Source of the DNA: Cryptomeria japonica
Lineage: Eukaryota > Streptophyta > Pinopsida > Cupressales > Cupressaceae
DNA length: 64,000 bases
Assembly (NCBI RefSeq): GCF_030272615.1
Contig: NC_081412.1
Span: forward strand, 477,747,657 to 477,811,656
Direction of reading: 5' to 3'
Notes under the pieces: model-generated
Told to the model about the DNA's origin: nothing
Databases searched by the model: none
The model's input: only the letters and a program-made list of their open reading frames with translations
Translations under genes and position numbers: made by a program
In this document: piece by piece, positions 11,307 through 21,816 of the stretch
How the letters are laid out: every line of letters begins with the position of its first letter
Position numbering within the stretch: position 1 is the first letter of the stretch

Positions 11307-11776
11307 CTCTTACTCTGCTATTTTTTCTCTATAGCTGAACCAAAATATCTGACAGACTTACTAAATTGAAACTCCCTCACATATCTCAATTCTAGCAACA
11401 GAATTTATTATTCCCTTGCGTGAAATAATAGCATAATAAGTAATGATGGAAAAAAAAATCATTTCAGAGTACCAAAAAGGACTGATAATTAATCACTTTG
11501 GAAATTGAACCATAAAGCACCCCCCCCCCACTTAACCTAGCACATGTCCACACAAGTTGACAAGATTTCGGGTAGTGGAGCGGATTTAAACAGGATATAA
11601 TCATAATGAACTAATAAATACATAATTAAAACAAAACACAATATACACGTACCTGCAATTGTACAAAAATGACAACGAGATGAAGTGAAATGATAGGTAA
11701 GAACATGGGATGGAATATCATGGATGGAATTTTATGTACGGAGAAGAATATTCCCATATAATATGAAAATATTTTA
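11307..11776 (-). other. spacer between integrase and extra ORF, with C10 run
   Basis: Non-coding. A run of ten C at 11520-11529 (ten G on the element's coding strand, TTAAGTGGGGGGGGGGTGC) resembles a polypurine tract but no LTR start follows it. Confidence 0.5.
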
Positions 11777-12906
11777 TTATGAAGCCGCAAATATGTTCAC
11801 TATAGAGACTGCAGGAACTTTACCTTTATTACCTTTGTCAATTGCAACAGGAAGCTGATGAGTTGCTGCAGGATCATTTTCAGTTGTTGCAGGAACTTTG
11901 TCAGTTGCTGCAAGAACCTCTATGTCATTTTGTGGAGCAAACTGCTGCAGGAACTCTTCTTTAGTAGCTAGCTTATGATACAGACGTAGTCGGTGACCAT
12001 TCACTAAGAGTTTAAATTGAATAGGATCAATTGTGGACAAACAAACAGATCCATTCTGGAAAACTTCTTCTATCTCATACGGACCTAACCACCTGGTTTG
12101 AAGCTTTCGCATAGCATCTTTATATCTGGAATCATACAGTAGTGCCCAGTCACCATCCTTAAATTTCTTTTCCCTGATATATTTATCATGTCATTTCGCT
12201 CTTTGATTTTGAATCAATTTTGTCTATTGAACAACTATATTTCTCCATTCATCTAGAGCATTTAATTGTTGAATGTGTTCTTTCTGTGTTGCAGACAATG
12301 TCATATTTAATTTCAAAGCTATCCTCAAGGTTTTATGCTCAAATTCAATAGGCATCATTGTTGTTTTGCCATAAACCATCTCAAAAGGTGTGAAACCAAT
12401 TGGTGTTTTCCAAGTTGTTCTATATGCCCAAATTGCTTCTAAAAGCCTGTGAGACCAATCTTTCTTGTGAATAGGCACTATTTTTGTAAGAATAGCCTCA
12501 AGCTCTCTATTTGTAACTTCTACCTATCCATTAGCTTGTGGATGATATGGAGTAGATTTTCTATGCCTTATATTGTATTCGTTGACCAAAGCTTTTGTCA
12601 ATGTTGAAGTAAATTGAGGTCCCTGGTCTGAGACAATCTCTCTTGGTACTCCATATCTTGTAAATAAAGAAACTCAACTACCTTATTATCTGTTGCATGT
12701 GTCATAGCATGAGCTTCTAGCCATTTTGTTACATAGTCTATACATACCAATATATAAGATTTGTCGTTAGAAGGTGGATCAATTGGGCCAACAAAATCAA
12801 ATCCCCACTTGTCAAACGGTGCAACTGATATTTGAGGATATAGTGGCATCTCATCAGATTTTGTAGGTCTTCCCATTCACTGACATCTGTCACAATTTCG
12901 TGTGTA
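11777..12906 (-). pseudogene. int: element B integrase
   Basis: Integrase inserts element cDNA. The zinc-finger Cys pair NCDRCQ begins the segment, with its His half just upstream in 12907-13050 (C-H-D-E-P-C-G-G-H). The catalytic core starts FDKWGFDFVGPIDPP, continues VCIDYVTKWLEA (Asp), then YGVPREI...DQGP after a frameshift near 12660, and reaches STPYHPQANG. The C-terminal domain holds TRWLGPYEIEEVFQNG and ends in an Ala/Thr/Pro-rich tail. Nonsense codons fall at expected Gln or Arg codons: before Y-T-R-N-C, after C-D-R-C-Q, in N-G-*-V-E-V, and in A-K-*-H-D-K. There is no chromodomain. Confidence 0.85.
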
Positions 12907-13635
12907 CTAAGCTGCATCCTTATGTAATGTGGGCCAATAGTATCTTGTATTGAGTATTTTCAGTGTTGTTCTTTTGGCAGCAAAATGACCTCCACATGGC
13001 TCATCATGACATGCATGCAGGATGTCATATATTTCATCTTCTCTGACACATCTTCGCATGACTTGGTCAGATCCAGTATAAAATAGACAATCTGCAATCC
13101 ATGAGAAGTTAAAACTCTTTTCACCTAGCAACCTTCTTTCCTTAGGAGAGAAATAAACTGGCATCTTAGCTGCAACTAAATAGTTGGCAATATCAACATA
13201 CCAAGGAGTGTGAGCTTTTATGAGAAACAAATGTTCATCTAGAAAAGTGTCATCTATTACTGTAGAATCTTCTTGCAATTGAATTCGTGAAAGATAATTT
13301 GCAACCACATTAGACTTCTCTGGTTTATCAACAACTGTGATATCAAATTCCTGCATCAACAATAACCATCGAGCTAATCTACCAGTGATTGATGGCTTAT
13401 TCATGAGATATCTAATTGCAGTATGATTTGTATGCACAAATATGGGATATCTTGTGATATAGTGTCTAAATTTGTTAAGTGCATATATGACAGCTAGCAT
13501 TTCCTTCTCAGTAACTGTGTAATTCAATTAAGGTCCCTGCAAATTCTTGCTAATATAATATATTGCATTTTCCAATTTGTCAATTTTCTATCCTAACACT
13601 GCTCCTATTGCATAATCAGATGCATCTATATGGAT
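12907..13635 (-). pseudogene. rnh: element B RNase H and linker to integrase
   Basis: RNase H removes RNA from the RNA/DNA hybrid. In frame with the RT are I-H-I-D-A-S-D-Y-A-I-G-A-V-L-G (catalytic Asp), NYTVTEKEMLAVIYALNKF (catalytic Glu) and FVHTNHTAIRYLM, where the usual T-D-H is T-N-H, so one catalytic Asp is lost. V-V-A-N-Y-L-S-R-I, normally V-A-D-x-L-S-R, shows a second D-to-N change. Three nonsense codons (near 13634, 13580 and 13529) interrupt the otherwise single frame. D-to-N changes and Gln-to-stop changes are both transition mutations. Confidence 0.85.
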
Positions 13636-14706
13636 CTAGAATGGCAGAGACCAATTTGGCCCTTTAAGAACTGGTGCTTGATTCAAAGCATGCTTAAGCT
13701 TTAAGAAAGCTTCATTGCATGTTGGGGTCCATTTAAATTCTGCATCTTTAGTAAGAAGTGAATATAAGGGACTTGCAATTTTACTAAAATCTTTAATAAA
13801 CCGTCTGTAGTATCTAGCATGACCAAGAAAACTTCTTACATCTTTTTGCTTCTCAAGGTCATTAATATGTTGAATGACCTCAATCTTTGCTGGATCCACC
13901 TGGATGCCTTGTACAGAGATATGATGACCAAGGACTATTCCTTCTTCCATCATGATGAAACACTTCTCACTATTTAAGGACAAATTGTAGTCTTCACATC
14001 GCTGCAAAACTTTCTTTAGATTACCCAATGCTTGCTCAAATTCAGAATCATAGGTTGTAAAGTAATCCATGTAAATTTCCATAATATCTTGAGAAATATC
14101 AGAAAATATATTGATCACTACTCTTTGAAAAGTGGTTGGAGCATTACACAACCCAAAAGGAAGAACATAATATGCATATATGCCCCATGGGCAAGTAAAT
14201 GTTGTCTTATCTTGATCCTCAGGGGCTATCTGGATCTGATTGTAGCCACTAAATCCATCAAGGAATGAAAAATATCTTTTACCAACTAGAGAATCCAATA
14301 CCTGATCCACAAATGGTAATGGAAAATAATCTTTTCTTGTTGCTAAGTTCAAAGCTCTATAATCAACACATACCCTCCATTTTCCTCCTTTTTTAGGGAC
14401 TATCACCAAAGGTGATACCCATTGATTGTCAGAGATAGGATAGATAAACCCAGCTTTTAACAATTTCTGCAATTCTTCTTTAACTATCTCCTTCAAGGTG
14501 GGATTGACTCTTCTTTGAGGTTGTCTAAGTGGGAAACACTCATCCTTTATATAAATACGGTGGGTACAAACTACTGGATCAATCACATTCATATCCTTGT
14601 AATCCCATGCAAAAGCATTTTTATGAAGTTTCAACAAGTCCACGAGGCCCTCTTTTTGAGTATCTGATAGATCTCTATTGATATTCAAATATTTATTCCA
14701 TTCCAC
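13636..14706 (-). pseudogene. rt: element B reverse transcriptase, catalytic YMDD changed to YMDY
   Basis: The open 356-residue frame covers nearly the whole RT. Visible motifs are WVSPLVIVPKKGGKWRVC, the first Asp region FSFLDGFSGYNQIQIA, F-T-C-P-W-G, LPFGLCNAPTTFQR and G-H-H-I-S-V-Q-G-I. The active-site box reads EIYMDYFTTY where the family has Y/F-M-D-D-F; the second catalytic Asp is Tyr (GAT to TAT), which should abolish polymerisation. The frame is free of internal stops, so this substitution is its main visible lesion. The residues match Athila/Tat-branch RTs better than chromoviral ones (compare the chromovirus RT at 45943). Confidence 0.9.
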
Positions 14707-15261
14707 CTCTATCTTAATAGTAAGATCAATCTAGTTTATATCAAAAAAATGAGAAGAAGATAATTCCTACGGCAACAGAGTATGCAATATATTAGTGGCT
14801 GTAGGAAAGTCCAAACCTGCAATATTCGGAACCAATTCCTGCAATTTTTGCTCTTCTATTAATTCATTTATTAGGATTTTATAAAGAATTGATTCCTCAT
14901 CATATAACTACATGAGTGGTCCTCAATTAATCATCATAAGGTGATTAATTGAGTCAATTTATTCATACTCTTCTCCCAAGATAGGCCAAATGGCTTGTTG
15001 TTGTTCAAGCTGGGGTTGTGCTGGAGAATACAAGGCTAATGTTTTTGTAGAACTCCCATCTAAAATAGTCATATCCCCTAATCTACACCCAATATATGCA
15101 TCAGTTGTGGCAAGCCAAGGTCTACCCAAAATGACCGGATATCCTCCTAATGTTGCCTTTGGAGATAAAATCATAAAGTCTGCAGGATATTCCTAGGATT
15201 CTAGACTAACTACTACATCCTCTATAATACCATCATGTCTCATTGTATAGCTATTAGCAAG
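14707..15261 (-). pseudogene. element B protease-RT linker
   Basis: Continuation of the same frame: LGGYPVILGRPWLATTDAYI and C-R-L-G-D-M-T-I-L-D-G form the C-terminal lobe of the protease (15174-14959). An acidic linker with several stops then leads into the RT. It has no separate function. Confidence 0.6.
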
Positions 15262-15657
15262 CTATAGAAATGTGGGTATAGGCCTTAAACTATTGATCTC
15301 AAGATGTTTCATCATTTCCCTTGTCATTACATTAATGGTTGCCCCTAAATCAATTAAAACATTTTTTATTTGACTGCCATTAATGACTATACTCACAACA
15401 GGACTACCTGGATCAGAATACTTTGGAATGGCAATCTTACCTAACATAATATCAGCCAATTGACCCATAACATGAATTGTTTGTGGATCATTTTTCTTCT
15501 TGCCAGGTTTTTTTAGACATGCTTCTCTCAATGCCTTACCATATATGGGAACATCCTTTATTGCTTGCAACAATGGAATTTTAACACAAATGTGCTTCAG
15601 TTGATCAATAATATCAAAGCTTTGTTGTTGTTTAGTGGGAACTTCTTTTTCTTGCAA
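15262..15657 (-). pseudogene. pro: element B aspartic protease
   Basis: This matures the polyprotein. K-N-V-L-I-D-L-G-A-T-I-N-V-M is the active-site loop; the usual D-S-G is D-L-G here (Ser to Leu, a C-to-T type change). Upstream is H-V-M-G-Q-L-A-D-I-M-L-G-K-I-A-I-P. A second conserved piece, VILGRPWLATTDAYIG, follows at 14959-15174 in the same frame after several stops. The same arrangement recurs in the fragment at 54410-54983. Confidence 0.8.
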
Positions 15658-16850
15658 TCTCTAGGGAAATGGTGGCAATATTTGATTTTGAGGTATTGTA
15701 TATGTTGGATTAGAGATTTCTTGCTCCTCCTATACCTCAGTGATAACTGGATGAGAGGGATTAGGTAAAGTTGTTCCAGATCAGAGGTGAATGTCATCTA
15801 GTGATAAAGAATAGGTTGGGTATTGATTAACATCAGTTGAATAAGCTTGTTGTTGTTGCTGAGACTTGATATTTGGATTTGGCAATGGTTGAGTAGGCAA
15901 ATATGTTGGTTTAGGCGGTGCAGCAGTAGCTGCAGGAGGAGGCATTAAAGCAGGAGGTTGTGGATGTTGAATAGGTGGTTGATAACCAGAAGATTGGGCA
16001 TTCCATGGTTGGCTTCCCCTCCATTGAGAAGTAGGTTGCTAATTCCCTTGAAACTAGTTTCCTTGGCCCTAAGGTGGGTACCAATTCCCCTGTGGCATTT
16101 GGTTAGCAAAATGTTGCCCTTGGCCTTGTGAACCATACCAATTTTGATAGTTGCCAAGATTTTGAGAATATGGTGATTACCATTGGTTATTTGGTACATA
16201 AGAATTTCCACTATAACCAGAAAAAGAAAGTGGATCGGGTGGCATACCTTGTCTTTGGAAATTTGATCTTCTTCGAGCAACATAGAAGACTTGCTCGTCC
16301 TCACCTTGAATTAGTTTAAAGTCAGGTACCTCCACATTTGCAACCATCTTACATCTGCAATCTTTTTTTTGTTGTTTACAATAAGGATTGAATTCTGCAA
16401 GGAATGCATCAGCTTCCTCATGCTTCTTCTTAGCTGCCAATGTATCCAACTGGGTAGCCATATTGTTTATAATGTCCTCCTTGAAGTCCTTTAATAGATG
16501 ACTAAGTTCCAATCTAGAAACTCCAGTTCCAGATGCTGATAATGGTGCCTCTGGTTTAAATCTCCTATTCTTCTTAGAAGTAGATCTGGAATACTTCTTG
16601 CAAATTTATCCTATTTCAGCCCAAGTGGATTGTGTAATATCACCTCCTCCCATAAGATCCAAGGAATCGATGCATTCATCACTAATTCCCCTCAAAAATA
16701 TCAATTTGAGGGAATCTTCATTGAGAGTGCTATGCTTGGACTTTTTGACACTAAACACAAACCTTTCCAAGTAATCTTCAAGACTCTCATCTTCAATTTG
16801 TGTCATTCTAAAGATATCATCTCCATGGCGATCAGTACCTCTACAATAAT
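15658..16850 (-). pseudogene. gag: element B Gag, N-terminally deleted
   Basis: The readable part begins abruptly at about 16850 with D-D-I-F-R-M-T-Q-I-E-D-E-S-L-E-D-Y-L-E-R-F, the core of the retrotransposon Gag domain. It continues LSHLLKDFKEDIINNMATQL and a long Gln/Pro/Asn-rich tail leading into protease. No canonical CCHC knuckle is visible. The same frame runs through to the protease with about seven nonsense codons. N-terminal Gag, leader and primer site are missing because of the LTR-to-gag deletion (see 16846-17067). Confidence 0.75.
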
Positions 16851-17067
16851 CTGTATAGCAACAGGAATAAATCACTTGGCTACAGGAATAAATGGCATGG
16901 CTACAGGAATAGACCGGCAAAGTTCAAACATGATTTCATAAGTTCAGGTTTAACACATGGAATACATATAGTCAATTTACAATACTTCACTACTACTATG
17001 CAAACCAAAAGATGTCAAAAACCTAAGAGTTTTGATGATAAAAACATGACAAAGTCTCAATTTATCA
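16846..17067 (-). repeat. element B 5' LTR, truncated to its first ~220 bp
   Basis: This matches 8771-8992 closely (AGTTCAGGTTTAACACATGG, CAAACCAAAAGATGTC, TCTCAA-TTATCA) and ends in TTATCA beside the right-hand TSD. The remaining ~1,000 bp of LTR seen in the left copy is absent and gag follows at once, so one deletion removed LTR, primer site, leader and the gag start. A short AATAATCT match lies at the junction. Confidence 0.85.
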
Positions 17068-17072
17068 GTACT

Positions 17073-19103
17073 TATTTAGAGAGAATCAAATCTAGTGAAG
17101 TACCAAAGGAGACAAAGGGTAAAGCAGTGCCATTAGCATCGACACTGGTTACATCTATTTCTAAACCCAAAGTGACCAAAAGGTCACCTGCTAAAAAGAA
17201 ACCAGAGATTGTTCCGGCAAAAGTATTCAAACGCACACGAAAAACCAAGAATCATTCACCAGATCCAAAAAACTTAGAATCAGAGATAGAAGTAAAGAAG
17301 ACAAGGCAATCTACCAAGAAAATGAAATCAACTGGTAATGTACCTACAACCTCTGCATCGGTAAATATAGATATTTCTTCTTATAAACCTATGACACATT
17401 GTCAAAGGACCATAAAGAATATTAGAAGAAAAGTTCTTGATGATTTAAAAGACTATTTTGATGATTTCAATGATAATGAAAAGGAGGATGTTGAACAAAA
17501 ACTCATTAAATATCTATGTATTAATGATCGGTCACCTTCTGAAATTAAATCAGTTACTTCTAAATCTTTGTATGATTCTTTGGACAACAAATGGCACATT
17601 TCCATTAAAAAAGAGAAAGACATCAGGGAGAAAAATTTTGCTCAATACTTTCTAGATGTCTCGAATTCTGAATTGTTTGAAATTATTGACAAAAACAAAG
17701 GCATCTTCTTCATGCAAAGAAGAAGACTTCTACTACTCAAAGGTAAATCTTCTGAAGTGGAAGAAGACACCCATTTGAAGATGAAAATTGTTTTCAAGAT
17801 GCAAAATGCATACGAAGCTAATCGGTTGGCTGAACAAGAACCTTATCTATCCACAACCATTCCCGATGAAGCCTTTGACAGCATAGGTGAAAGACTAGCA
17901 GAACAAAATGAACCCATTGATGTTGATCCACTAGAAATGGAGGAAACCACTCCAAATGTGGAGGAAGTTGCAAAAGAAAGATTGGAGAGAGAACATAAAG
18001 AGAACGCAGAGAAAGAAAAACAAGAACAAGAGAAAGCGGAAAAGAAGAAGAGACAAGAAGAGGAAAAGAGGAAATAAATTGTGAAGAAGAAGGAAGAGGA
18101 CAAATAGAGAGAAGAATAGAGGAAGAAACAAGAGGAGAAAGCAGAGGCTACCAAGCTAGCCCAAGAAAGAGATGAAGATGAGAAGCGAAGACAAGCGTAG
18201 GTCAAAGCCAAAGAAGGAGAACAGATTTCTAAGATAACTGGAAATTAAGCCAAGCAGGTCGACTCCACTAGTTCCACTGATTTGACTCTTGCCTGTCTGA
18301 CCCACTCGACTGATGAAACTGAGCAACTACGAAGCATTCACTTAGCACAGGAAAGATTGGAAGAACTAAGGAAAAATAAAGAACAGGATGTCATTCAGTT
18401 TTCCGTTGACACCCTTTCCAATCTAATCCCTGGTAATAATCTCCCCAGTACCGATTCCTCGCTGGCTAAACTCAAACTTCTCTGCACTATAGTCGATGAC
18501 CAGGTACAATGTCTTGAAGATGTTGCCCAGGCCAGTGCAAAGAAAATTCATGAAAAGGCACTTGCAGTTGCCTTAGTACAACACATGAACAATGACCGGG
18601 CAAAATTGGTTAAACAAAAAGATGATATAAGGTCAGCTACGGGTGAAGGTCACTTACTCTTGAGTAAAATCTATCAACCGCACCTATTTTGTGAAGATGC
18701 TTTGAAGCAGAAGTCGCTATTACAAATGGAGTTACAGAAGTACATCGGTAACTTCAAACTGCCCTATGATCCGTTCACAACCTATGGACACACTATTCAT
18801 TTGTATCAGCATCAGATTGCCAAGCTTGACTTAGAAATCTACAATCAGACTCAAGATTTGTAGGAGCTTCAGTTGCTCCTATTACCTAAATTGCAGGTAC
18901 TCCATAAATGTTTTCTGAACCTAGAAGTTATCACTGTGACACAGGAGCTGAGCACCATAGATGCGATGGAAGAACTAGCCTTCCAAATGAAGACCGAGAG
19001 TGAAATTGTTGCCTCACTTCTTGAGTCGTGGTCCTTAGATATGAAGGACTTTCTACAAAACTTTAAATCTCTTTTTGAAAAGTTTTACTCTATATTGAAA
19101 TGA
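17073..19103 (+). pseudogene. element A extra ORF, C-terminal part
   Basis: Resumes the frame broken at 7764. In order it has a very basic segment (17100-17340, K-R-S-P-A-K-K-K-P-E and T-R-K-T-K), which could bind nucleic acid or act as a nuclear localisation signal; a middle domain with N-I-R-R-K-V-L-D-D-L-K-D-Y-F; a Lys/Glu-rich helix near 17970-18200 predicted as a single long charged alpha-helix or coiled coil; then a Leu-rich C-terminal domain to 19103 (SILK then TGA). At least six in-frame stops occur, five of them in the Lys/Glu-rich helix and mostly TAG or TAA where CAG or CAA fits. The apparent Met-Gln-Thr start at 16998 belongs to element B's LTR, not to this protein. Confidence 0.8.
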
Positions 19104-19343
19104 ATACATACTCTATTTTTACATTATGCAAACTAGACATATTTTGCATTTACTTTGTCATTGTTGGCAAAGGGGGAGTAGTGTATATATTCAAATTTTG
19201 ATGAGTATTTTGCACAAACTTGTACTTTTCCTTTAAAAAGGAGTAGTGTATATGCTTAGGGGAAGTAATCTTGCTCATGGCATTTTTTTTTTGTGTTTAA
19301 GCACTTGGATGTCAAAAAATTTCCTAAGTGTTTCCATCAATGC

Positions 19344-19355
19344 AAAAGGGGGAGA
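19344..19355 (+). other. element A polypurine tract
   Basis: AAAAGGGGGAGA lies next to the 3' LTR start TGTTGG, as in plant SIRE-like copia elements. About 240 bp of T-rich non-coding sequence separates it from the extra ORF. Confidence 0.9.
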
Positions 19356-19356
19356 T

Positions 19357-20484
19357 TGTTGGTATTTTGATGGTGTTTAGTTGTGATTGTCATTGATGGA
19401 CACACACTTATTTGATGAATGTGTTATTCTCAATCGGTAGTTGTTCTAACAGGTATTGTATGTATAGTCTTTTTTTGTTGGAGACTATCGGTGTTATGCA
19501 GAAAAAGCTTACCAGTCTTAGTATGACCAAAGACCCCAAGTGGTATGAATATCTCAAGCGGAACAAAGACCCCAAGTGGCAGTTAATCTTTTTGATCAGA
19601 ACACTATGTTCCAATTTTCCAGTCTTCACTTTTTAACCGGTAATCGATATATGTAATTAACCAGTATGCATGTAATTTGTGATGAGTTACAATCCACCGA
19701 CACTATGGCGATGTTTTTGTGTCGTGTTACCAAATGTGTCTAGATGCACTATACCTAGGAAATTGTAGTCTAATCTTATTGGACCGACATGAAATCAAAT
19801 TCCTATATAAGGACATCATGTCTAGGGTTTTGTAATAGAGAAGAGAAGTTGTTATGTGCGAAGCTTTTTAAAATATTAGGTTTGATAAAGAAAAGATATC
19901 TCGTGACTAAGATTGGGAGTGCAAAACATAGAAGACTGGAGTAATGCTTGAATGCATTAACAAGGAATTGTAAAGGATCTAATCAAGCATTTTGTGCTAC
20001 TATCTAGATCATTTACTTGTTGATTACTAATATCTTCGACAAGTCTGAAACCCTTAACTGGGTAGGCCCAGCCAAGCCTATTGTAAATCCTCTAACAAGA
20101 TGGTTCAGAGTTGTGAATCTGAAATCCTTTAACAAGGTAGTCTCTAACAAGACTTATCTCCTAATAGAGATATGGATTCGTAACAGGATCTGTTCTGGTG
20201 AAGAATATTGTAAGACCTTAACCGGTCTGGTTACTATCCTGCAGATAGTTGACTTGTGAGTTTTACTCACCGTGGTTTTTCCCATTTGGGTTTCCACGTC
20301 AAAAACATCTTGTGTTATGGTGATTGCACTTTTGTGGGTGAATTCTTTATTTGCTATCTGGTTTGTTTTTGTTCTAATTAAGTTATTGTTTAACCTGCTT
20401 CACCGATCAGCAGTTAAACTGTTTAAGTATTTATTGAGATTATTAGGTATACTAATTCACCCCCCCCCCTCTTAGTATTCATCA
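19357..20484 (+). repeat. element A 3' LTR
   Basis: This is 1128 bp, aligned end to end with 3759-4901 and sharing the TATA box (19804-19811). It ends ATTCATCA at the right-hand TSD. Substitutions are mostly A/G and C/T. Confidence 0.93.
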
Positions 20485-20489
20485 ATATC

Positions 20490-21816
20490 CTCTCTCATTC
20501 ATGGGCTACAACAATATTTCTCATACATCCTTGGGCATCCAAAGGGTGGCGGCATCACTATTTAGCAGATTGTGAGTTTAATTGCTTGGCTTCTTTATTT
20601 CTTCTGATTTGAAGTCAAACTATCAATGCACACCATATTCACAAGGATAATTTTTTAAGTTTATTTGTGATTTGATCGATGCATTTGTTTCCTAGATAGG
20701 TTTTGATATGTTTCACTATACCTTTTTTGGATTGACATTTGCTTGGAGGCATAGTTTTGGTCCACGATCTGTCTATAATGACTTGATTTTATCATTGTGA
20801 GGCATTGGTTTTGATATTAGATTGGGCGATATTATGTTTTAGCATATGGGTTTCCAGTATAAGATGCAATATTCTTTGATATTCTTTTTATGTTGACTAT
20901 CGCCTGATTGTTTGCAGAGGCTCCTTTGTTAGCGACTTATGGTTTTCATCACATCTATCAGAAGATACTCTCTGCTCAACTTCTATCATTTGAAGGAGTC
21001 GTGTTTTCTTTGGCATGGCATAAATATTTATTGTGAATAGCCTTTGAAATTGGAAAGCAATTTAACTTGTCTTGGATTGATTACTCTCTCTTGCAGATCC
21101 ATGTTGGCTTGAAGAAAATTGCACAACACTCTTTGTGCCTCATTGGCCCATACACTTTTATATTCCCAAAGTCTCTTGCCAAATATTTGTTAGGTTTTTA
21201 TTAATCTCACATTTATGACAAAGGTGATTTTCTTGGAATTTTATGATAATGATTGCTCCATTTTTTTTGGCCAAATTAGTTTTATTGGACCCACCTTGCA
21301 GCCATGTTTCATAAGTCAAACGTGTGCTTCATTAGTCAAAACCTCTACATATAATTTTTTAATGAATTAGTATGTTGTCATATTTAAATAATAAAAATTT
21401 ATGCCCCACAAGCAATGTGGGATAATCTTTTTTTGCCCCCCTTCACGGTTGGCAGTTTGGATTTTAAATCTGATTTTCAAATGGTGATATCTTAGGTGGT
21501 ACAAGTTTTTGATTAAAAAGAAGCCAAAACTGGGGGTTGACCTGAAAGAAACAGGAAAAAGCTTTACTAGCACACACACCGCAGACACGCGGTAGTCAGC
21601 CAATCCCTACTCTAGTAATCAAAAATAAAAATTGCTTGTTGCTATTGGATAACCCGAGATTGAAACCAATCTCATCCAACAAGCGCCATAACCAATAGTA
21701 AACCATCACAATGTCAATACTATAACAACTGTTAAAAGTAGCAAAATTACCAAGAACCAGACGTTCCAGCGACAAAAACTAAAGCAAAAAGGAAGGAAAC
21801 CAACCATACAACCTAA
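20490..21816. other. non-coding stretch right of element A
   Basis: Continuation of the sequence that element A entered (see 2911-3753). Only short, undistinguished ORFs. It may be the interior of a non-coding copia derivative. A C-rich tract at 21435-21443 resembles a - strand polypurine tract but no convincing LTR end follows. Confidence 0.4.

Larger units (their letters stand above)
7765..17067 (-). mobile_element. element B: Ty3/gypsy retrotransposon, non-chromoviral, nested in A
   Basis: On the - strand the order is truncated 5' LTR, gag, protease, RT, RNase H, integrase, a sense-strand extra ORF, polypurine tract and 3' LTR. The RT (FTCPWGIYAYYVLPFGLCNAP) and RNase H resemble the Athila/Tat branch and there is no chromodomain. 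A related element left a protease fragment at 54410-54983. The 5' LTR, primer site and N-terminal gag have been lost by an internal deletion. Gag through RNase H stays in a single frame interrupted only by nonsense codons; integrase and the extra ORF also carry frameshifts. Confidence 0.92.
3759..20484 (+). mobile_element. element A: pol-less LTR retrotransposon (copia/SIRE-like signals), host of nested element B
   Basis: The element is complete: 5' LTR 3759-4901, Met primer site, zinc-knuckle gag, long extra ORF, polypurine tract, 3' LTR 19357-20484, and TSD ATATC. Without nested element B it is about 7.4 kb. No protease, integrase, RT or RNase H is present, so it must have used proteins from an autonomous relative. 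The GGGGGAGA-TTGTTGG junction at the 3' LTR and the Met primer resemble plant SIRE/Maximus-type copia elements, which also carry an extra ORF; I infer that lineage, as no pol is available to prove it. LTR divergence by eye is about 25 differences in the first 330 bases, so the insertion is old. Confidence 0.9.

Noticed and set aside
11520-11529. Second polypurine tract in element B
   Set aside because: The G10 run is followed by no LTR start, and a clear tract exists at 8993-9009.
17843-18211. 122-residue - strand Ser-rich ORF
   Set aside because: Mirror image of the Lys/Glu-rich helix of extra ORF A; composition explains it.
21430-21445. Polypurine tract for an element containing ORF C
   Set aside because: The purine run is present on the - strand, but the following sequence does not start with TG and no LTR could be recognised.
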